This document shows, in pieces, positions 1 through 5,099 of a DNA stretch of 6,543 nucleotides. The first letter of the stretch is position 1. The number at the start of each line of letters is the position of its first letter. The notes under the pieces are model-generated. The model had not been told where the DNA came from, made no database searches, and saw only the letters and a list, made by a program, of their open reading frames with translations. The position numbers and the translations under genes were made by a program. Origin of the DNA: CAWVWD01 sp045106825 (GTDB taxonomy: Bacteria; Bacteroidota; Bacteroidia; Chitinophagales; Saprospiraceae); NCBI GenBank assembly GCA_045106825.1, contig JBGCFH010000174.1:1-6543 (forward strand), written 5' to 3'.

Positions 1-24
1 GATTGATTATCAATTAACTACAAT

Positions 25-1257
25 ATGAAATTTGGTTTTTTTCTTGCGTTGGGGATTTTGTGTTTGTTAGCTTTTAAAGGCTATATTTCGAGAGGTGTTT
101 ATCAGGCAACCGCTTCAAAAACGGTACAATTATATTATACACTTTTTTCGATTATTACTTTTATTATAGGAATTGCCACGATGGTTACGACATTTCCAAA
201 TGGAATAATTGGCCTATCGACGACGAAGAATTTTATTATTGCGTTGATGGTTTCTGTTTTGATTTGTGAATTTATTTTGGCAGTCTTTTTCCTTAGCGAT
301 GACTTGATTTTATTGATTAATTGGTGGAGCGAAAAGAACGATAATCTTGTTGATAATAAAGATATTAATAGTCGAAGACGGTTTTTGAAAACAACAGGTT
401 TGGCACTTAGTAGTTTGCCTTTTGGAGCGTTTCTTTATGGTATAACGAAAGGGAAATATAATTTTAAAGTATTCCAACAAACGCTAACTTTTTCGGATTT
501 GCCAAAAGTGTTTGATGGATTTAAAATTGTTCAGTTTTCAGATTTACACGCTGGCGGTTTTGATTCGTATGACGATGTAAAACGAGGTTTTGATTTAATA
601 CAAAAACAACAAGCAGATTTGATTTTGTTTACAGGAGATTTGGTCAATGATTTGGCAGAAGAAGTTATTCCTTACAAAGATTTACTGACAAATCTTCATG
701 CTCCTTTCGGAAAATATTCGGTTTTAGGTAATCACGATTATTCCGAAGACGACGGATTATTTCCTGATGAAGCTGCTAAAACCAAAAACTTTATCGCCAT
801 TCAACAACATCAAAAAGAGGCAGGATTTCAATTGTTAAATAATGCCAATACAAAGATTGAAAAAGGAGAATCTTTCATTCGATTATTAGGTGTTGAAAAC
901 TGGGGAAACAGCTTTATTCAAGAAGGTGATTTGGACAAAGCTATCGAAAATTGTGACGATAAGGAGTTTTCAATTTTAATGTCGCACGATCCGTCACATT
1001 GGGAAAAAGTCGTTTTGAAACATTCCAAACAGATTCACCTAACGCTGTCAGGACATACGCACGGTGCACAAATGGGTATGGAAAGTTTGGGTATAAAATG
1101 GAGTCCGGTTCAATATTTTTATAAATATTGGGGCGGTTTGTATCAAGAACTCAATCAATATCTGTATGTCAATAGAGGTTTTGGTTTTATGGCTTTCGCA
1201 GGAAGAATTGGCATTCCTCCAGAAATTACAATTTTCACGCTAAAAACGAAAGATTGA
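25..1257 (+). CDS. Membrane-anchored metallophosphoesterase, YkuE-like, with internal Tat motif
   Basis: This 410-residue protein is a calcineurin-type metallophosphoesterase expected to hydrolyse phosphate esters outside the cytoplasmic membrane; the substrate is unknown. The motif series is complete: DLH (D173, H175), GDLVND (D205), GNHD (N236, H237), a histidine at H321 and SGHTHG (H344, H346), giving a full two-metal site. The N-terminal part is hydrophobic, with likely membrane helices near residues 2-19, 35-56 and 69-100. A perfect SRRxFLK twin-arginine motif follows at 116-122, then a fourth hydrophobic stretch at 123-140 and the catalytic domain from about 165. Bacillus YkuE is a known Tat substrate of this family. 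The ATG start is preceded by an A-rich leader without a Shine-Dalgarno sequence. The stop overlaps the next start by one base, so the two are probably cotranscribed. Family assignment is secure; the physiological role is not. Confidence 0.93.
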   Translation: MKFGFFLALGILCLLAFKGYISRGVYQATASKTVQLYYTLFSIITFIIGIATMVTTFPNGIIGLSTTKNFIIALMVSVLICEFILAVFFLSDDLILLINWWSEKNDNLVDNKDINSRRRFLKTTGLALSSLPFGAFLYGITKGKYNFKVFQQTLTFSDLPKVFDGFKIVQFSDLHAGGFDSYDDVKRGFDLIQKQQADLILFTGDLVNDLAEEVIPYKDLLTNLHAPFGKYSVLGNHDYSEDDGLFPDEAAKTKNFIAIQQHQKEAGFQLLNNANTKIEKGESFIRLLGVENWGNSFIQEGDLDKAIENCDDKEFSILMSHDPSHWEKVVLKHSKQIHLTLSGHTHGAQMGMESLGIKWSPVQYFYKYWGGLYQELNQYLYVNRGFGFMAFAGRIGIPPEITIFTLKTKD

Positions 1258-1562
1258 TGACAAATAAAAAGGAACTTAAAAATCATTGTGCGGAGGAAGG
1301 CGGCAAATTAATGCCTTTGGTTAATTTCAATAGTTGTGGAGCAAAAGAAGACTGCGTTGCGGTTTGTCCTTACGATGTTTTTGAAATGCGTCCGATTACG
1401 ATAGAAGACAAGGCAAATTTGAATTTGAAAGGAAAAATCAAAACTTTCTTTTTTAAAAATAAAGCCTATCTGACCGATGCTGCTTTATGTCATGCTTGTG
1501 GCTTATGTGTGCAAGCTTGTCCTGAAAATGCAATTAAATTAACTAAAATGATTGCTTCATAA
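1257..1562 (+). CDS. Bacterial-type ferredoxin, probably 7Fe ([3Fe-4S][4Fe-4S])
   Basis: This small cytoplasmic electron carrier has 101 residues counted from the ATG at 1257, which shares its A with the TGA stop of the upstream gene. A TTG one codon earlier (1254) is possible but less likely. The C-terminal motif is a full CxxCxxCxxxCP (C78, C81, C84, C88). The N-terminal motif is C27-x5-C33-x3-C37-P, so the second cysteine of the usual CxxCxxCxxxCP is replaced by lysine (K30). In known 7Fe ferredoxins, loss of that cysteine goes with a [3Fe-4S] cluster, so one [3Fe-4S] and one [4Fe-4S] are predicted; this is inference. The spacer between the motifs is about 40 residues and rich in lysine. 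An extra cysteine lies at position 11. It sits between the phosphoesterase and a VOC protein within a probable operon, but its redox partner cannot be read from the sequence. Confidence 0.88.
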   Translation: MTNKKELKNHCAEEGGKLMPLVNFNSCGAKEDCVAVCPYDVFEMRPITIEDKANLNLKGKIKTFFFKNKAYLTDAALCHACGLCVQACPENAIKLTKMIAS

Positions 1563-1576
1563 TTAAACTAAAAAAT

Positions 1577-2548
1577 ATGAAACGAAAAAACTTTTTAAAA
1601 GCTCTTTTGGGAGCATCAACTATAATAACTATGGATGGATTTTCACATTTACTAAATGCGATGCCGATTAATCAGAATATTCAGGATTCAAGTGAATTTG
1701 CCACTTATGGTGAGATTCATTTGAACAATACGAATCTTCAAAAATCGACGACTTTTTGGACAAAAATAGTCGGTATGAAACTAAGGGAAAACTCAGCAAC
1801 TAAAGCCGAATTTGGTACAGAAAGCAAAACATTGGTTGTTGTTCATCAATCTGCTAAAAATGCTTGTAAAAAAGGATATAGCGGACTTTATCATTTTGCA
1901 ATTCATGCACCGAATGCAGCAGAGTTTGCGAGTATGGTGAATCGATTGAATGTTAATAGACATCCTTATTCTCCAGTTGATCACACGATGTCAAAGTCTG
2001 TTTATTTAGATGATCCAGATGGAATCAATATTGAGTTTACCTTAGAAACACCCGAAAGATTCAAACGAGTGATTTCTACAGGAGGTCTTAGAATAGAAGG
2101 TGCGGATGGCGTTGTTCGTTCTGCTTCTGAACGGTTAGATTTGGATGAAGTGATGAAGGCATTAGAAGATAAAGACACCACTAAAATCCTCAACGACAAT
2201 ACCTATCTTGGACACGTTCATTTGTACGCCAACAATGTGGAAAAATCGAATGTCTTTTATAAGAAAATGGGTTATGTTCCTTTCAATTATTTACCACAAT
2301 ATATGTATGCCGATTTAGGTGCAGGAGGTGAATATCAGCACCGAATTGTGATGAACTCATGGCATGGAAGAAACCGACCTTTAGCTCCAGCGGATAATGC
2401 AGGTATGAACCATTTTCAAATCGTTTATAAAGAAGAAGAGAAGCTGAAAGAAGCGTTGAAAAACGTTGTTGACTATGAGGAGAAAGATGGTGGTTATTGG
2501 CTTGAAGATCCAACTGGTAATAAAATATTCTTGACTATTAAATCGTAA
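1577..2548 (+). CDS. Two-domain VOC family protein (CatE/MhqE-like dioxygenase or glyoxalase) with Tat-like leader
   Basis: This 323-residue protein has two vicinal-oxygen-chelate domains, roughly 43-157 and 210-321, the length and layout of Bacillus CatE/MhqE-type ring-cleaving dioxygenases. Family hallmarks are GLYHFAIH (103-110), YLDDPDG (143-149) with E153, GHVHLYA (212-218), QHRIVMNSWHGRN (254-266) and NHF (278-280). By motif alignment the usual metal-ligand positions are E46/H106/E153 in the first domain and H213/H279/F318 in the second, so the second lacks the normal glutamate. The N-terminus, KRKNFLKALLGAS, resembles a twin-arginine leader with RK in place of RR (R3-K4) and then a hydrophobic stretch, suggesting export. 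It begins 14 bases after the ferredoxin gene behind an A-rich leader and ends 8 bases before the hydrolase gene. Catechol or quinone-type substrates are inferred from the family and neighbour; a glyoxalase-like or non-catalytic role is possible. Confidence 0.88.
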   Translation: MKRKNFLKALLGASTIITMDGFSHLLNAMPINQNIQDSSEFATYGEIHLNNTNLQKSTTFWTKIVGMKLRENSATKAEFGTESKTLVVVHQSAKNACKKGYSGLYHFAIHAPNAAEFASMVNRLNVNRHPYSPVDHTMSKSVYLDDPDGINIEFTLETPERFKRVISTGGLRIEGADGVVRSASERLDLDEVMKALEDKDTTKILNDNTYLGHVHLYANNVEKSNVFYKKMGYVPFNYLPQYMYADLGAGGEYQHRIVMNSWHGRNRPLAPADNAGMNHFQIVYKEEEKLKEALKNVVDYEEKDGGYWLEDPTGNKIFLTIKS

Positions 2549-2556
2549 AATTCAAG

Positions 2557-3291
2557 ATGAAACATTTATTCTTTATTTGGATATTTTCATATACCATAAT
2601 TATGAACGCCTGTAATACAACTCAAGTGAATGCAACTATTGAGAATGAAATATTTGATTTAGAATATTTGGTGCGAAAACAAAAAGACACGACAAGCAAA
2701 GCACCGATTTTGTTGCTATTGCACGGATACGGAAGTAATGAGAATGACCTTTTTTCTTTTGCTAATCAAATACAAGAAGATTGGTTAGTGGTTTCGGTTC
2801 GAGCACCGTTTGCACTTTCCAGTAGTCAATTTAGATGGTATGATGTCAAAATGGTGAATAATAAAATCACTATGAATTTTGAAAATGAGGAAAAAAGCAG
2901 ACAATTACTATTGAAATTTATCGACCAAATTATACGAAAATATAATGGTGATAAAGATAAAGTTGTCACTGCGGGATTTAGTCAAGGTGCAAATATGTCT
3001 GTCGGATTGCTCTTAACTGCACCTGAAAAAATACTTGCGGCTGGTTGTTTTAGTGGTCGTTTTATGGAAGAAATAAAACCGCTAATTCAAAATAAAAAAG
3101 CATTAAAATCAAGGCAAGTATTCCTTGGACATGGAACAGAAGACAATATGTTGCCGCTTCGATATTTGGAAGAAAATCAGGCGATTCTTAAAGGTTTGGG
3201 TATTGAAACAAAGCTTTCTACTGACAAAATTGGTCATTCTATTTCAGGTAAACAATGGACGGAATTTGTGGAATGGATGAAGGATTTATAA
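2557..3291 (+). CDS. Alpha/beta hydrolase, phospholipase/carboxylesterase family, probable lipoprotein
   Basis: This 244-residue serine hydrolase belongs to the Abhydrolase_2 family (carboxylesterase / acyl-protein thioesterase / MhqD type). The oxyanion region LLLLHGYGSNENDL lies at 52-65, the nucleophile elbow GFSQG puts the serine at S142, and the remaining triad residues are D196 (in GHGTED) and H227 (in IGHS). All three are present, so activity is expected. The first 18 residues are hydrophobic and end in MNA-C19, a slightly unusual lipobox, so it is probably a lipid-anchored envelope protein. Without the leader its length matches the family's usual 200-220 residues. It starts 8 bases after the VOC gene, so the two are very likely translated from one transcript. 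The same VOC + hydrolase pairing occurs in Bacillus mhqE-mhqD, which protects against hydroquinones. The natural substrate cannot be told from sequence. Confidence 0.9.
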   Translation: MKHLFFIWIFSYTIIMNACNTTQVNATIENEIFDLEYLVRKQKDTTSKAPILLLLHGYGSNENDLFSFANQIQEDWLVVSVRAPFALSSSQFRWYDVKMVNNKITMNFENEEKSRQLLLKFIDQIIRKYNGDKDKVVTAGFSQGANMSVGLLLTAPEKILAAGCFSGRFMEEIKPLIQNKKALKSRQVFLGHGTEDNMLPLRYLEENQAILKGLGIETKLSTDKIGHSISGKQWTEFVEWMKDL

Positions 3292-3354
3292 GATAAATAT
3301 CTTCACATATTCCAAAAAATAAACAATATTTAAAAACTATAAATAATCATAACA

Positions 3355-3816
3355 ATGCAAATTAACACATCAAATTCAACAGTAAGTTTTACGATTAAGA
3401 AATTATTTTTCTTAACAGTTACAGGAACATTTCCTACGGTAAAAGGAAATGTAGAATTGAATACAAGTGACCTTTCGAATGCAAAAATAGATTTGGAAAT
3501 TCCCATAGCAGGTTTAAGTACCAAAAATGCAAAAAGAGATGAACATTTATTACAAGAAGACTTTTTTAATGCTGAAAAATTTCCTGTAATTACTTTTAAA
3601 AGTACTGAAATCACTAAAAAAGGTGAACTTTACTGGGCAAAAGGAGCATTAAGTATGGCGGGAACAACAAAAATCGTTGAGATTCCTTTTGATTTTAATA
3701 ACAATCGAGCAACAGGCAGTTTGAATATAAGTCGACTTGATTTTAAAGTTGGGAAAATACCTACTTTTGTAGCCGCAGAAAATGTCGCTATCACTTTCGA
3801 TTGCTCTTTGAAATAA
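3355..3816 (+). CDS. YceI family protein, cytoplasmic form
   Basis: This 153-residue protein is a YceI-like lipocalin-type beta barrel, a family whose characterised members bind long isoprenoid (polyprenyl/quinone-like) lipids. Recognisable conserved stretches are the opening SxVSFTIKKL (8-17), VTGTF (22-26), the RDEHLLQEDFF block (61-71) with FPVITFKS (76-83), and SRLDFKVGK (126-134), the usual R-x-DFxVG signature near the C-terminus. Unlike E. coli YceI there is no signal peptide: the barrel begins at once after the ATG, so it should be cytoplasmic. The start has the A-rich context AACA before ATG and no Shine-Dalgarno sequence. It follows the hydrolase gene by 63 bases, so it may belong to the same operon or have its own promoter; I see no clear Bacteroidota promoter in that gap. 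A heme-binding membrane protein is encoded next downstream. Confidence 0.93.
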   Translation: MQINTSNSTVSFTIKKLFFLTVTGTFPTVKGNVELNTSDLSNAKIDLEIPIAGLSTKNAKRDEHLLQEDFFNAEKFPVITFKSTEITKKGELYWAKGALSMAGTTKIVEIPFDFNNNRATGSLNISRLDFKVGKIPTFVAAENVAITFDCSLK

Positions 3817-3867
3817 CTAATTTATCAGCTATTCTTGGTTTAGAATAATTCATAATATACTCTAATT

Positions 3868-3900
3868 GTCGAACGGCGACTTTTTTGTTCGCCTTTCGAC
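3868..3900 (+). terminator. Hairpin downstream of the YceI gene, possible terminator
   Basis: GTCGAACGGCGA (3868-3879) can pair with TCGCCTTTCGAC (3889-3900), giving a 12-bp stem with one C-T mismatch and a 9-base loop that contains a run of six T. It starts 51 bases after the YceI stop. The T tract after the stem (TAAGGTTTTT) is offset and weak, so termination is uncertain. It may instead be part of the palindrome cluster that follows. Confidence 0.4.
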
Positions 3901-3960
3901 TAAGGTTTTTAACAGATGAAAGACAATTCTAATTGCCATCCATCATTATAAATCGCTTAA

Positions 3961-4051
3961 GTTGACGACTGTCGTCTGGCTCCTTTCTCCTTTAGGAGAG
4001 AGGTCGGGAGAGAGGTCAATCGTCAATTCGATTCAAAATCGAATGTCGAAT
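3961..4051. repeat. Cluster of nested palindromes, REP/BIME-like intergenic element
   Basis: Several inverted repeats are packed into about 90 bases. GACGAC-T-GTCGTC is at 3964-3976. A 10-bp GC-rich stem, CCTTTCTCCT (3982-3991) with AGGAGAGAGG (3994-4003), has one G-T wobble. A perfect 8-bp stem, ATTCGATT/AATCGAAT, lies at 4026-4033 and 4037-4044 with loop CAA. TTGACGA (3962-3968) also pairs with TCGTCAA (4020-4026), closing the block. GGAGAGAGGTC is directly repeated at 3995-4005 and 4007-4017, and TCGAAT at 4039-4044 and 4046-4051. The CTCCTTT-AGGAGAGAGG form resembles short palindromic intergenic repeats that I recall as common in Bacteroidota genomes. The rest of the 3817-4152 gap shows no gene. 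Confidence 0.6.
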
Positions 4052-4152
4052 ATTACACTTTAAGCAGAAAAGTCATTAAAAAGCATTATTTTTTATAAAA
4101 CGTATTACGAAAATTCTTAAACCGAGAATTGCTGCTAATTTACAGCACTAAC

Positions 4153-4755
4153 ATGAATAAAATAAAATCTATACTGACAGGAAAATATATACTTTGGTTG
4201 CTTTTGGCAATTCCAGGAACGCTATTGTCTATAAATTACCTAAAAGGCGAAATAAACTATAATATGATTATGCATATTACTGGTGAATTTGCTGGTCGTT
4301 TTTTAGTCATTAGTTTGATTGCAACGCCGATAGCATTGATGTTTCCGAAAGGTCGAGTATCAAAATGGTTAATCAGAAATCGTCGTTTTTTTGGTCTTGC
4401 AGCATTTGCCTATACTTTGCTGCATACGATTTTTTATATTTTGGAATATCCGTTTAGTGAAATCATTAATGAGTTTTCGGATATCGCTATTCTAACTGGT
4501 TGGATTGCTTTTTTTGTCTTTATTCCTTTGGCAATGACAAGTACCGATGCAGCGATAAGAAGAATGGGAGCTTCGTGGAAAAAGTTACAACGTTGGGTTT
4601 ATTTAGCGGCTATCATGGCGTTTGCTCATTGGGCTTTGTTGGGTTTGGCAGGCGAACATGCGAGTATTGGCGGAGCTTTATTTCATTTTACGCCTGTTAT
4701 AGTTTTACAAATATATAGAGTTTGGAAACAAAATTTTGCAATAGCAAAACGGTGA
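4153..4755 (+). CDS. MsrQ/YedZ-like heme b membrane protein (ferric reductase-like transmembrane domain)
   Basis: This 200-residue, multi-pass membrane protein has the ferric-reductase-like core of MsrQ, which passes electrons from the quinone pool through heme b to the periplasmic methionine sulfoxide reductase MsrP. Diagnostic stretches are TGEFAGRFLVISLIATPI (43-60), RRFFGLAAFAYTLLH (77-91) and PLAMTSTDAAIRRMG (125-139), followed by WKKLQRWVYLAAIMAFAHW (142-160). H91 and H159 match conserved heme-ligand positions of the family; H178 is a further candidate. Hydrophobic segments lie near 12-30, 46-63, 79-98, 112-129, 147-166 and 174-189. I chose the ATG at 4153; an in-frame TTG at 4129 would add eight non-conserved residues. 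No msrP gene lies in the window, so the electron acceptor is unknown. It could be a general quinol-linked heme protein rather than a true MsrQ. It stands alone, 336 bases after the YceI gene. Confidence 0.87.
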   Translation: MNKIKSILTGKYILWLLLAIPGTLLSINYLKGEINYNMIMHITGEFAGRFLVISLIATPIALMFPKGRVSKWLIRNRRFFGLAAFAYTLLHTIFYILEYPFSEIINEFSDIAILTGWIAFFVFIPLAMTSTDAAIRRMGASWKKLQRWVYLAAIMAFAHWALLGLAGEHASIGGALFHFTPVIVLQIYRVWKQNFAIAKR

Positions 4756-4800
4756 TTTTTAGTTAATAATTCAGATTCGACTACTATACATTTTTAGCTC

Positions 4801-4876
4801 AACCACAAAGCCTTATTTAATTGATAATCAAATAATTATAAAAATAAACTTTGTGCTGCTTTATGACTTTGTGGTT
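4801..4876. repeat. 76-bp element bounded by AACCACAAAG / CTTTGTGGTT inverted repeat
   Basis: AACCACAAAG (4801-4810) is the exact reverse complement of CTTTGTGGTT (4867-4876). A second copy of the right-hand core, ACTTTGTG, lies inside at 4848-4855, so the left arm can pair with either. The interior is AT-rich and contains TTGAT-A-ATCAA (centred on 4826). TTTTATTTTTCATTTT follows immediately, so it could fold into a long-loop hairpin and act as a terminator for the MsrQ-like gene, which ends 45 bases upstream. The CTTTGTG-type repeats resemble a family of intergenic repeats that I recall from Bacteroidota and other phyla. Confidence 0.6.
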
Positions 4877-5099
4877 TTATTTTTCATTTTGAACCAAAAT
4901 ATAAATTGGATATTTAAAGTCATTTTCGTTAAAAGTATTAATTTAGTCTAATTAGGTATTGATATTGTAGAATTGTAATGATTAAGAGATATTAATAAAA
5001 ATTATGATAATTCATAAGTCTAAAATATTCTTATTTCTTATGATATTCGTGTAAATTAAAGTTTATAAAATATCTCTTTGTACAAATAATTCAATATTA
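4877..5099. other. AT-rich non-coding leader of the histidine kinase gene
   Basis: These 223 bases are very AT-rich, with stop codons in all frames, and I see no credible small gene or RNA. The kinase promoter is expected here. TATCTCTTTG at 5071-5080 only loosely resembles the Bacteroidota -7 box TAnnTTTG (the TA is two bases too far away), and TAGAATTG near 4969 is another imperfect match. Neither is firm enough to annotate as a promoter. Confidence 0.5.

Noticed and set aside
1254..1256. TTG as start of the ferredoxin gene
   Set aside because: The ATG one codon later (1257) overlaps the upstream TGA by one base, a standard translational-coupling arrangement, and loses nothing conserved.
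1577..1670. Lipoprotein signal on the VOC protein
   Set aside because: There is no cysteine in a lipobox after the hydrophobic stretch; the leader looks Tat-like instead.
3330..3614. Minus-strand open frame overlapping the YceI gene
   Set aside because: It lies antisense to a convincingly conserved protein and its translation shows no recognisable domain.
3916..3951. Eleven-codon ATG-started reading frame in the gap after the YceI gene
   Set aside because: It is too short, without conserved features or context, and lies in a region dominated by palindromes.
3961..4051. CRISPR array
   Set aside because: The repeats are palindromic and irregular, with no evenly spaced repeat-spacer units and no cas genes.
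4129..4152. TTG start giving an eight-residue extension of the MsrQ-like protein
   Set aside because: The extension is not hydrophobic-family sequence and the ATG at 4153 gives a normal MsrQ-like N-terminus.
4500..4718. Alternative-frame open stretch inside the MsrQ-like gene
   Set aside because: It is cysteine/aromatic-rich shadow sequence of the conserved heme-protein frame.
5071..5080. TATCTCTTTG as the kinase promoter -7 box
   Set aside because: The TA and TTTG are separated by four bases instead of two and no -33 element is clear.
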